Origin: CAZJRQ01 sp964548535
GTDB taxonomy: Bacteria > Bacillota > Clostridia > Oscillospirales > Ruminococcaceae
NCBI GenBank assembly: GCA_964548535.1
Contig: CAZJRQ010000029.1
Span: forward strand, 1-29,035
Direction: 5' to 3'
Length of the DNA: 29,035 nucleotides
Part shown: positions 1-6,961 of the stretch, one piece after another
Numbering within the stretch: position 1 is the stretch's first letter
How the letters are laid out: every line of letters begins with the position of its first letter
Notes under the pieces: model-generated
What the model was told of the DNA's origin: nothing
Seen by the model: only the letters and a program-made list of their open reading frames with translations
The model's database searches: none
Translations under genes and position numbers: made by a program

Positions 1-78
1 GGTAGTTCGACAACTCCAGAGTCAACGACTACAACAACAGGTAGTTCGACAACTCTAGAGTCAACAACTACAACAACG
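1..78 (+). repeat. Two tandem 39-bp repeats coding for a Thr-rich 13-residue unit
   Basis: Bases 1-39 and 40-78 are near-identical direct repeats beginning GGTAGTTCGACAACT. They keep the reading frame of the surface protein. More copies may lie upstream of the window. Confidence 0.85.
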
Positions 79-561
79 ACTTCGGAGACAACAACTACTA
101 CTTCAGAAACAAATACAACAGCTCCTGTAACAACAGCGCCAGTTAAGGAAATTCCTGATGTAATCGAAGAAGCAGAAGAGATTCTTGACGATTATAAGGA
201 CAAAGAAGACTTAACTCCTGATGATATTAAGGAAATCGAAGATATTATTAAAGATCTTGAAGATTTGCTTGAGAATGAGGATCTAACTGAAGAAGAAAAA
301 GAAAAGATTGAAGATCTAATCGACGAACTATATGACGTTTTGGGCGCATATGAGGACTTTGAAGATTCATCAAGTGAGAGCTCAAGTGAATCATCATCGA
401 ACGATTCATCATCAAACAGTTCTTCAAGTGATTCGTCATCGAAAACAACAAATTCAAGCAATGATAAAAACCCTTCAACAGGTGCAGCATCTGTGCTAGC
501 TTCAGCTTTAGCTTTGGCGGCAGGAATAACAGCTGTTCTTGGTAAAAAGAAAAAAGACTAA
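1..561 (+). CDS. C-terminal part of a secreted surface protein with NPSTG sorting signal (5' end outside window)
   Basis: The reading frame is open from base 1 and ends at TAA 559-561; the N-terminus lies upstream of the window. In order it shows two 13-residue Thr/Ser-rich repeats (GSSTTPESTTTTT type, bases 1-78), more Thr-rich linker to about base 150, and a very acidic, probably helical segment rich in Glu/Asp/Leu/Ile (about 150-360). A Ser-rich linker follows (about 364-450), then NPSTG at 469-483, an Ala/Leu-rich hydrophobic stretch and a KKKKD tail. The last part is the layout of a sortase substrate (motif, hydrophobic segment, positive tail), with NPxTG in place of LPxTG. The inferred role is a wall-anchored protein exposed by a low-complexity stalk. 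The ligand-binding or catalytic part is not visible. A membrane-retained protein without sortase processing remains possible. Confidence 0.85.
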   Translation, partial: GSSTTPESTTTTTGSSTTLESTTTTTTSETTTTTSETNTTAPVTTAPVKEIPDVIEEAEEILDDYKDKEDLTPDDIKEIEDIIKDLEDLLENEDLTEEEKEKIEDLIDELYDVLGAYEDFEDSSSESSSESSSNDSSSNSSSSDSSSKTTNSSNDKNPSTGAASVLASALALAAGITAVLGKKKKD

Positions 562-580
562 TATTCTTTAGATTTTAAAT

Positions 581-610
581 AGCGTCCGATAATTCGGGCG
601 TTATTTTTTT
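581..610 (+). terminator. Rho-independent terminator after the surface protein gene
   Basis: A 9-bp stem (581-589 with 594-602, two G-U pairs) with loop TAAT is followed by a run of seven T at 604-610. It lies 19 bases after the stop codon. Confidence 0.85.
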
Positions 611-638
611 GAGAATTTAATTGTGCGCTATTTTATTC

Positions 639-667
639 TTGATTTTAATGATGAAATATAGTATAAT
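639..667 (+). promoter_or_regulatory. Sigma-A type promoter of the unknown gene and ppa
   Basis: TTGATT at 639-644, a 17-base spacer and TATAAT at 662-667. The expected transcription start is near 674, which argues that the gene starts at GTG 694 and not at ATG 676. Confidence 0.8.
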
Positions 668-693
668 AGGAAAAGATGAAAGGGGAGGATTTC

Positions 694-1299
694 GTGGGCG
701 TTAAATTGCCGCTTGGAATATCCATAGATAATTTAGACGGACTAGCTGAGGCGTATCAAGCTACCTCAAGTGGAGTTGTTGCTTGGCTTAGCTGTGAAAA
801 TATTTTGAAATTTGTAAATTCATGTGTGGAAGGTTTTGATGAACCGTTATTCTTTTTTGTTGAGCTCGCTTGTAGTGAGGATGAAGAAAATCAGCTGAGG
901 AAATCAGAGCAAGACCCCTTCCATTATAATTTGTATTATCTGGATAATTGTACAAAAGAAGTTATATTCGCCATAATTCAAAGATATGGTGATTTGCTGG
1001 TTAATGACGGAATAGTAAGGTTCGGTTTTGGCTGTCATAATGTTGAAACTGAGATTTATATTCGTAGTTATAAAGTTATAGATTTTTATTGCGGACAAGC
1101 TAGTCAGGTTGAGAGAGCGAAAAAAATGCTCGAAACTCTAGGTTCAAAGCGAGTTGATGAGCTTGTAACGCCAATGGATATTTTGAGTAAAGAAAATTCT
1201 GGAAACTGTTCGGTAGTCGAGTTCGACGGAGAAACAGTTTTTGACATTCCTGAAAACTTGGAAGATGAAGGTATGTATCTAGCAGATACAATAGTATAA
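694..1299 (+). CDS. Unknown cytoplasmic protein, 201 residues
   Basis: I do not recognise this family. The start is placed at GTG 694 because AGGGGAGG (681-688) sits five bases upstream. The in-frame ATG 676 would lie at the predicted transcription start with no ribosome site. The product has no signal peptide or membrane segment. It is moderately acidic, with alternating hydrophobic stretches that suggest a compact globular alpha/beta fold. It contains a few scattered cysteines without a CxxC motif. The stop codon touches the ribosome site of the pyrophosphatase gene 11 bases downstream, so the two are almost certainly co-transcribed from the promoter at 639-667. No function can be assigned from the sequence; the link with ppa is context only. 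Confidence 0.85.
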   Translation: MGVKLPLGISIDNLDGLAEAYQATSSGVVAWLSCENILKFVNSCVEGFDEPLFFFVELACSEDEENQLRKSEQDPFHYNLYYLDNCTKEVIFAIIQRYGDLLVNDGIVRFGFGCHNVETEIYIRSYKVIDFYCGQASQVERAKKMLETLGSKRVDELVTPMDILSKENSGNCSVVEFDGETVFDIPENLEDEGMYLADTIV

Positions 1300-1310
1300 G
1301 GAGGCATTTT

Positions 1311-1841
1311 ATGAATATTTGGCATGATATCTCACCAAAGGTGATTTCAAAGGATCTTTTTACAGCGGTTATTGAAATTCCGAAAGGCTCAAAGGTAAAG
1401 TATGAGCTTGATAAGGAAACTGGTTTGTTGAAAATGGATAGAATTTTGTATACATCTACACATTATCCAGCAAATTATGGATTTATTCCTCGTACGTATG
1501 CCGACGACGGCGATCCGCTAGACGTTTTGGTGTTGTGTTCTGAAACACTTGTACCGATGTCACTCGTGAGCTGTTTTCCGATTGGAGTTATCGAAATGCT
1601 TGACAATGGCGCAGCTGATGAAAAAATCGTGTGCATTCCTGAAAATGATCCTACATATAATGTGTATAAGGACATTTCAAATCTTCCAAAGCATATTTTT
1701 GATGAGATGTCACACTTTTTTGCTGTGTATAAACAGCTTGAAGGTAAGGACACTGTTATCGATGATGTTAAGGATGCAAATAAGGCAATTGAAATTGTGC
1801 AGGAATGTATCGATAATTATGTAGAAAAATTTTGTAAGTAA
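1311..1841 (+). CDS. ppa: Family I soluble inorganic pyrophosphatase
   Basis: Hydrolyses pyrophosphate to two phosphates in the cytoplasm, pulling nucleic acid, protein and cell-wall precursor synthesis forward. The 176-residue length is normal for the family. The signature DGDPLD (residues 66-71) carries the metal-binding aspartates. HYPANYGFIP (51-60) and the early E22/K30/E32 cluster match the family active site. The start ATG has AAGGAGG directly upstream, overlapping the stop of the previous gene. A terminator follows 12 bases after the stop. Many clostridia use membrane or family II pyrophosphatases; this is clearly the family I type. Confidence 0.96.
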   Translation: MNIWHDISPKVISKDLFTAVIEIPKGSKVKYELDKETGLLKMDRILYTSTHYPANYGFIPRTYADDGDPLDVLVLCSETLVPMSLVSCFPIGVIEMLDNGAADEKIVCIPENDPTYNVYKDISNLPKHIFDEMSHFFAVYKQLEGKDTVIDDVKDANKAIEIVQECIDNYVEKFCK

Positions 1842-1853
1842 GTTGTAATTTTT

Positions 1854-1895
1854 AAACCCTAAAACACGCTTTTGTGCTGTATTAGGGTTTATTTT
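1854..1895 (+). terminator. Rho-independent terminator after ppa
   Basis: A 9-bp perfect stem AAACCCTAA (1854-1862) with TTAGGGTTT (1882-1890) encloses a smaller CAC/GTG hairpin, followed by ATTTTT. Confidence 0.8.
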
Positions 1896-2123
1896 TATGT
1901 CAAAATGGTAAATTGTGCTGAGTTTAAAAATAATAGCATGCTTATTTGTTCACAAAAAGTTTATAAACGTTTGTTTTCAAATGAGTGTTGTAATAATTAT
2001 TTTATTTAACTATTTAAGTTTTAACGGAATTTCTAAAAAAACGCAGTGAAAATGGCTACTAGTACAAATTTTAGGATTGTTTTAAATTGACAATAAAAAT
2101 TGTATAAAATTTATAGAAAATGG

Positions 2124-2152
2124 TTGACCTATACTATATATTGTGTTATAAT
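2124..2152 (+). promoter_or_regulatory. Distal promoter upstream of mraZ (P1)
   Basis: TTGACC at 2124-2129, a 17-base spacer and TATAAT at 2147-2152. The expected start is near 2159, which would give a leader of roughly 345 bases before mraZ, including the candidate structured RNA. Confidence 0.7.
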
Positions 2153-2212
2153 AATTTAGTAGTCAAGATTTAAAAAATTAAATCAGGTGTTATAAAAATC
2201 ATAAATGCGGAG

Positions 2213-2336
2213 TTTTCAACAACACAAATTATTCATAAATTACATTTTGGTAACTAATATTCGAGCTGATATTACAAAAATATCGCAGTTTCTGCAATAA
2301 TCGGCATAGATACTTGAATATTTTTCTTGTTGAAAA
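2213..2336 (+). ncRNA. Candidate structured leader RNA (unrecognised)
   Basis: Nested inverted repeats: TTTTCAACAA (2213-2222) pairs with TTGTTGAAAA (2327-2336), 10 bp. Inside it AATATTCGAG (2256-2265) pairs with CTTGAATATT (2313-2322), 10 bp with one G-U. Inside that, CTGAT (2266-2270) pairs with ATCGG (2300-2304). At the core, GCAG (2285-2288) pairs with CTGC (2292-2295) around TTT. It lies between the two mraZ promoters, so only transcripts from the distal one would contain it. No poly-T tract follows it. It matches no riboswitch family I recognise. AT-rich DNA gives chance repeats, so this is tentative. Confidence 0.35.
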
Positions 2337-2359
2337 TTGAGTTTTGACTAAATTTGTAG

Positions 2360-2388
2360 TTGCATTTTCTTATTATATAGTGTATAAT
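2360..2388 (+). promoter_or_regulatory. Proximal promoter of the dcw cluster (P2)
   Basis: TTGCAT at 2360-2365, a 17-base spacer and TATAAT at 2383-2388. The expected start is near 2395, immediately before the MraZ-type repeats, which places those repeats in the early transcribed region where bound MraZ could block transcription. Confidence 0.75.
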
Positions 2389-2404
2389 AAATCTAAAGCG
2401 GTGA

Positions 2405-2463
2405 AAAGTGCGAAAAAGTGGTGAGAAATCCCTAAGTTTTTCGCAAAGTGGTAACCGAGTGGT
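2405..2463 (+). promoter_or_regulatory. Probable MraZ operator: repeats of AAAGTGGT type
   Basis: AAAGTG at 2405-2410, AAAGTGGT at 2415-2422, AAAGTGGT at 2445-2452 and a degenerate CGAGTGGT at 2456-2463. Within each pair the copies are 10-11 bases apart, one helical turn. MraZ is known to bind short direct repeats before its own gene: TGGGN-type in E. coli and AAAGTG[T/G]-type in mycoplasmas. The repeats lie between the proximal promoter and the mraZ ribosome site, so autorepression is the likely mode. Confidence 0.6.
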
Positions 2464-2504
2464 AAGATTTATGATTTTCATTGTATTTTAAGGAGGTGAA
2501 CATC

Positions 2505-2936
2505 TTGCTGACAAGTATGCTAACAGGTACATATAATCAAAGTATGGACGTTAAGGGCAGAATGACTTTTCCTGCAAAATTGCGTGAAATAATCGGCGAG
2601 AGGTTCATCGTAACAAAAGGTCTTGACGGATGTCTGTTTGTCTATTCTCTTGAAGATTTCGAGGTTTTGGCAAATAATATCAAGAGTTTGCCGATGGCTA
2701 AAAGCAGGAATTTGCAGAGAAGTTTTATGGCAAATGCAAGCGAGGTTGAGGCTGATAAGCAAGGCAGAATTTTAGTACCTTCAGCATTGCGTGAAATTGC
2801 AGCGCTTGAAAAAGAGATTGTGGTTTTGGGTGTGTCTAACAGATGTGAAATTTGGGACAAACAAAAATGGGACGAGCTTAATAATAGCGTTGATGATGAT
2901 GCGCTTATGGAAGCTATGGAAGGGCTTGATTTTTAA
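2505..2936 (+). CDS. mraZ: MraZ transcriptional regulator
   Basis: First gene of the dcw cluster; a DNA-binding ring-forming protein with two SpoVT/AbrB-like MraZ domains that controls the cluster. The 143-residue product contains the family core near the N-terminus (GTYNQSMDVKGRMTFPAKLR) and the second repeat ASEVEADKQGRILVPSALRE, each carrying the D-x-K/Q-G-R signature. The start is placed at TTG 2505 because AAGGAGGTG (2490-2498) is six bases upstream. The in-frame TTG at 2481 has no ribosome site, and ATG 2517 is too far away. The stop overlaps the rsmH start (TAATG), so the two are translationally coupled. Repeats of MraZ-operator type lie upstream, supporting autoregulation. Confidence 0.95.
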   Translation: MLTSMLTGTYNQSMDVKGRMTFPAKLREIIGERFIVTKGLDGCLFVYSLEDFEVLANNIKSLPMAKSRNLQRSFMANASEVEADKQGRILVPSALREIAALEKEIVVLGVSNRCEIWDKQKWDELNNSVDDDALMEAMEGLDF

Positions 2937-3865
2937 TGGAATTTAAGCATGTTTCAGTACTTCTTGATGAATGTATTGATGGGCTTAATATAAAGCCGGA
3001 AGGCGTATATGTCGACGGTACCGCTGGCGGTGCTGGACATTCAAAAGAAATTGCTAAGAAACTTGACGCTGGCAAGGGTAAGCTTATTGCTCTTGACCGT
3101 GACCCTGAGGCTGTGAAAACGGCGACAGAGCGTCTGGCAGGGCTGCCGGCACAGGTGGTTATGGCGAATTATTCGGAAATGAATTCAGTTCTTGAGGAAC
3201 TTGATATTGACGGTGTTGACGGAATATTGCTAGATTTGGGAGTTTCGTCTTATCAGCTTGACAACGCTGATAGAGGGTTCTCGTATCATAATGACGCTCC
3301 TTTGGATATGCGTATGAGCAGTGAGGGGCTGTCGGCTAGGGATGTTGTGAATGAGTTTTCAGCACAGCAGATAAGTAAGATTCTTTTTGAGTATGGTGAA
3401 GAAAAGTTTGCTAGAAGTATTGCAAGCAATATTGTTAAGGCAAGAGAGCAAGAGCCGATTGAAACGACTTTGCAGCTTGCAGAAATAATTAAAAATTCTG
3501 TTCCGCAAAGGGTTAGAAGAGAGAAGAATCCTTGCAAGAAAACTTTTCAGGCTATTCGAATTGCTGTAAATGACGAACTAGGACATTTGGATACAGCTTT
3601 AGATGTAGCGTTTGATTGTTTGAATGTCGGTGGAAGACTTGCAATAATCACCTTTCATTCTTTGGAGGATAGACTTGTAAAGCAGAGATTTGTGTCATAT
3701 ACAAAGGGCTGTACTTGTCCGCCTGATTTTCCGCAGTGTGTGTGCGGAAAAACTCCGAGAGGAAAGCTTGTTAATAGAAAACCAATCGAGGCGGGAGAGG
3801 CCGAGTTGGAAGTGAATAATCGTAGTAGAAGTGCAAAACTGAGAATAATAGAGAAAATAAAATAA
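2936..3865 (+). CDS. rsmH: 16S rRNA (cytosine(1402)-N4)-methyltransferase RsmH (MraW)
   Basis: Methylates N4 of C1402 in 16S rRNA using S-adenosylmethionine, tuning the ribosomal P site. The 309-residue length is normal. The SAM-binding motif DGTAGGAGHS lies near residues 28-37. The family blocks LLDLGVSSYQLD, RGFSY, PLDMRM and the C-terminal FHSLEDR are all present. The Cys-rich stretch CTCPPDFPQCVCG near residue 260 is a usual feature of the family. The ATG shares one base with the mraZ stop codon. Confidence 0.97.
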   Translation: MEFKHVSVLLDECIDGLNIKPEGVYVDGTAGGAGHSKEIAKKLDAGKGKLIALDRDPEAVKTATERLAGLPAQVVMANYSEMNSVLEELDIDGVDGILLDLGVSSYQLDNADRGFSYHNDAPLDMRMSSEGLSARDVVNEFSAQQISKILFEYGEEKFARSIASNIVKAREQEPIETTLQLAEIIKNSVPQRVRREKNPCKKTFQAIRIAVNDELGHLDTALDVAFDCLNVGGRLAIITFHSLEDRLVKQRFVSYTKGCTCPPDFPQCVCGKTPRGKLVNRKPIEAGEAELEVNNRSRSAKLRIIEKIK

Positions 3866-3920
3866 AACGTGTAAAAATAAGGAAAATCGTCTTTAATGAT
3901 GTAAAAAGAGGTGTGTTGTA

Positions 3921-4388
3921 ATGGCTAAGACAAATAATTTGGCATTTGATTATAGTGCTTATGATGAGGAAGTAAGCGTTGACAGAAAAATAAAACATAA
4001 AGCAAATCCAGATAGCAGGAAAAAGACTAATAGGGCGCTTACATATTTGCTAGTAATTGTATCAGTTGCATTGCTTTGTTCGATGATATATGGTAAGGTT
4101 GAGATTTCAAGCTTGTACACAAATCAGTCTAACTTGCAGGATCAGCTAGCAGAAATTACAAATGAAAATATAAGTCTTGAGTCAGAACTTTCACAAAAAA
4201 CAGGGTTAACAAAGGTTGAGGAATATGCTGAAGATAAGCTAGGACTTCAAAAACTTGAAAAATCTCAGATAGAATATGTAGAAGTAGATAAAGAAGTTGT
4301 AGCTGAGGTTGTTGCTCCGGAGGAAACTAATGTATTTGTAAAGATTAAGCGTTGGTTTACAGATGTGTTGGAATATATGGGAGCATAA
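3921..4388 (+). CDS. ftsL: FtsL-type cell division protein
   Basis: A bitopic divisome protein that with DivIB/FtsQ and DivIC recruits and activates the septal FtsW-PBP synthase. The 155-residue product has a basic cytoplasmic N-terminus, one membrane segment (about residues 41-58) and an extracellular Leu-zipper-like coil (about 62-95). It then has the FtsL/DivIC C-terminal motif KVEEYAEDKLGLQKLEKSQI, followed by an extra acidic Val/Glu-rich stretch. GAGGTG lies upstream of ATG 3921. Position between rsmH and the PBP gene is the classic ftsL place. Sequence identity in this family is low, so the call leans on topology and position. Confidence 0.85.
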   Translation: MAKTNNLAFDYSAYDEEVSVDRKIKHKANPDSRKKTNRALTYLLVIVSVALLCSMIYGKVEISSLYTNQSNLQDQLAEITNENISLESELSQKTGLTKVEEYAEDKLGLQKLEKSQIEYVEVDKEVVAEVVAPEETNVFVKIKRWFTDVLEYMGA

Positions 4389-4408
4389 TGAAATAGAATA
4401 TAAAAGGG

Positions 4409-4441
4409 GAAAGTTAGGGACATAAAATGTGCTTAGCTTTC
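4409..4441 (+). terminator. Hairpin between ftsL and the PBP gene, possible attenuator
   Basis: Bases 4409-4418 pair with 4432-4441 (10 bp with G-U pairs); after one G-G mismatch, ACAT (4420-4423) pairs with ATGT (4427-4430) around AAA. A T-rich but interrupted run (TTGTTCTATT) follows. It could be a leaky terminator, or a processing or stability element that lowers expression of downstream genes relative to mraZ-rsmH-ftsL. Confidence 0.5.
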
Positions 4442-4567
4442 TTGTTCTATTATAAATAAAGCCGAAAATTGTCAATATATTGTGCAAAATATGGGCTATA
4501 CGGCAAAATTTATGATAAATATGTGTAGAATGACTAATCGTGAAGAGTGAAAGGCAGGACAAGAAAT

Positions 4568-6928
4568 ATGACTGTAAAGCCAGTTTCAAATAAGCAAGAT
4601 AGGCCAAGTTCGAGGATGAAAAGAAGGCTTAATCTATGGGTAAACTTAGCCATAATAATTTTGGTAATTTATATAATTATAACTATATTTAAAGTGTCGG
4701 TAACCGATTCGAAAAAGTGGCAGGAGCTTGCAAATTCTCAGCAGGTGCAGAGTACGGTTCTGCCAGCTTCAAGAGGTACAATTTACGATTCGAATGAGCA
4801 GATCTTAGCGCAAAGTGCAACAGTTTATAACGTTTATTGTGATCCGCAAATGCTGTGGAATGATCACCTTGATAAAAAGGATGAGAGAATTAAACAGCTT
4901 GAAGAATTAATTGCGGACGAGAGTGATGCAGATAAAAGAAAAACATATCAAGATAAATTGGATAAAGCAAAAACTACAGAAGAATCATATAACGATTTAG
5001 TTGAGTTTTTAGCGACAACTCTTGAGATTGATACAGCGAAAATGCAGAAGTATTTGACAGATAAAAACTCAAGATATGTTATAATGGCTAAAGAAGTTGA
5101 AAAAACAATTGCCGATAAAATTGATAATTATATGACTGAAGAGGACCTTGATGGTGTTAGATGTGATACTTCGACAAAAAGATTTTATCCGCAAAATCAG
5201 CTTGCGTCGAATGTAATAGGGCATATAAATTATGACGGCGACGGAATTTTAGGTTTGGAATCTTATTATGATGATTATTTGTCAGGTATCGACGGTCGTC
5301 TTGTAACAGCTACAGCTCGTGACGGCACAGAAATTCCATATAGATATAAGCAAAATAGTGACCCGCAAAATGGTTCATCTTTGGTGCTTAATATTGATGT
5401 AAATATCCAGTATCATCTTGAAAAAGCACTTGCAAAGTCTGTTGAGGAAAATATGCCTAACGACCGTGCTACTGGAATTTTGATGAATCCAAAGACTGGT
5501 GAAGTTTATGCAATGGCTACAAATTATAGCTATGACCCAAATAAGCCAGCCCAAATAACTGATGAAAAAACATTGTCTGCGTTAGAAAGTATGGATGAAA
5601 ATTCTCAGGAGTATAAAGACGCCGAGCTTAATGCATGGTCGACTCAGTGGAAAAATAAAGCAATTTCAGAACTTTATTTCCCTGGTTCAGTGTTTAAGGT
5701 AATTACAGGTTCGTCAGCACTTGAGGAGAAGGTTATTTCACTTGAAGATACATTTACATGTAACACTAAAATCACAGTGGCGGATACAACATTTTCATGT
5801 TGGGCAACCTATGACCACGGTCCGCAGAATTTGGCAAAGGCAATGCTAAACTCGTGTAATCCAGCGTTCGTTCAAATGGGACAAAGACTAGGCACAGCTG
5901 GTTTTAGCAAGTATTTCAAAGCATACGGTTTTACAGAACTTACAGGAATTGATTTGCCAAGTGAGGCTAATTCAATCTATATGCCGGAGTCAAGAATGGG
6001 TGCGGTAGAACTTGGATCGTCATCTTTCGGACAGACAAATAAGGTTACTCCAATTCAGATGATAACTGCGTATTCAGCTTGTATAAATGGCGGATATCTA
6101 GTAACTCCGCAGATTGTTGATAAGATTGTTGATACTAACGGAAATGTTGTAAAAGATTATGATACAGTAGTAAAGCGTCAGGTTATTTCAGAGGAAACAT
6201 CTGAGAGTATGAGAGAAATTCTTGAAGGCGTAGTAAACGGCCAGCAGGGTTCAAACTGCTATATTCAAGGATATCGTATAGGCGGTAAATCAGGTACTTC
6301 ACAGAAAATCGACTTTGACGTAACTGGTAAAACTTACGTGTCATCATATTGCGCATTTGCCCCAGCCGATGACCCAGAGGTAATAATGCTGGTTATGGTT
6401 GATGACCCAACAGGCGAGAAATATTACGGAAGTCAGGTAGCCGCACCTATATGTGTAGATGTGCTTTCTGAAGTTCTTCCATATATGGGCTTTTTCCCAG
6501 AGTATACTACTGAGGAGCTTGAAAAGCTAAAGGTTTCTGTTCCTAATGTTGAGTATTCATCACTTTCAAGTGCAACAAAAACTCTTGAAGATTTAGGACT
6601 GAATGTTAGCGTTCAGGGCGAGGGTGATAGCATTGTAAAGCAGGTTCCAATGGCAGTTTCAGTTGAAAGAGGCGGAACGGTAGTGCTTTATACTGAAGAA
6701 AATTATAAAGAAGATGTGGTAACCGTACCTAATTTGAATGGGTTAACTAGAGATCAAGCAAAGAACTTGCTAGAGTCATATGGACTAAACCTGTCACCGC
6801 AAGGAAATGCTCTTTCTGAAGAGGGCGCAGTAGCAAGCGGTGATCAAGATTATGCTCAAGGAGCAAGTGTGCCAGTAGGTACAGCTATAAAGGTAACATT
6901 TGAGCAAAGTGCGGTAGGTTCGCAGTAA
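4568..6928 (+). CDS. ftsI: Class B penicillin-binding protein with two PASTA domains (FtsI/SpoVD type)
   Basis: A monofunctional transpeptidase that cross-links septal peptidoglycan outside the membrane, working with FtsW. The start is placed at ATG 4568, eight bases after AAGGCAGGA; an in-frame GTG at 4547 lacks a site. The 786-residue product has a short basic cytoplasmic N-terminus, one membrane anchor (about residues 22-45), a PBP dimerisation domain (about 60-320) and a transpeptidase domain. Motif 1 is S374-VFK377, motif 2 is S429-C-N431 and motif 3 is K574-S-G-T. Two C-terminal PASTA domains start near residues 655 and 717. Motif 3 is KSG where many relatives have KTG; Ser is a conservative change. 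PASTA domains are typical of SpoVD and of some vegetative PBP2 proteins, so septal and sporulation roles cannot be told apart here. It is the only PBP in the cluster. Confidence 0.95.
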   Translation: MTVKPVSNKQDRPSSRMKRRLNLWVNLAIIILVIYIIITIFKVSVTDSKKWQELANSQQVQSTVLPASRGTIYDSNEQILAQSATVYNVYCDPQMLWNDHLDKKDERIKQLEELIADESDADKRKTYQDKLDKAKTTEESYNDLVEFLATTLEIDTAKMQKYLTDKNSRYVIMAKEVEKTIADKIDNYMTEEDLDGVRCDTSTKRFYPQNQLASNVIGHINYDGDGILGLESYYDDYLSGIDGRLVTATARDGTEIPYRYKQNSDPQNGSSLVLNIDVNIQYHLEKALAKSVEENMPNDRATGILMNPKTGEVYAMATNYSYDPNKPAQITDEKTLSALESMDENSQEYKDAELNAWSTQWKNKAISELYFPGSVFKVITGSSALEEKVISLEDTFTCNTKITVADTTFSCWATYDHGPQNLAKAMLNSCNPAFVQMGQRLGTAGFSKYFKAYGFTELTGIDLPSEANSIYMPESRMGAVELGSSSFGQTNKVTPIQMITAYSACINGGYLVTPQIVDKIVDTNGNVVKDYDTVVKRQVISEETSESMREILEGVVNGQQGSNCYIQGYRIGGKSGTSQKIDFDVTGKTYVSSYCAFAPADDPEVIMLVMVDDPTGEKYYGSQVAAPICVDVLSEVLPYMGFFPEYTTEELEKLKVSVPNVEYSSLSSATKTLEDLGLNVSVQGEGDSIVKQVPMAVSVERGGTVVLYTEENYKEDVVTVPNLNGLTRDQAKNLLESYGLNLSPQGNALSEEGAVASGDQDYAQGASVPVGTAIKVTFEQSAVGSQ

Positions 6929-6961
6929 TAAGCGATAATTTGTTGAAAAGGACTGGTATAT

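Larger units (their letters stand above)
1896..2504 (+). other. Long gene-free region before mraZ
   Basis: About 610 bases with no convincing ORF, very AT-rich. From 1896 to 2123 I see only weak promoter-like AT runs. From 2124 on it contains two promoters, a set of nested inverted repeats that could fold as an RNA, and direct repeats of MraZ-operator type, each listed separately. It appears to be the regulatory leader of the division and cell-wall cluster. Confidence 0.6.

Noticed and set aside
192..490. Minus-strand ORFs opposite the surface protein
   Set aside because: Ser/Leu-rich shadows of the repetitive acidic and Ser codons on the + strand, with no ribosome sites.
2087..2115. Third promoter before mraZ starting at TTGACA 2087
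   Set aside because: The -35 is perfect, but at 17-18 bases only a poor -10 (TTTATA or TTATAG) is found; the site at 2124-2152 is better.
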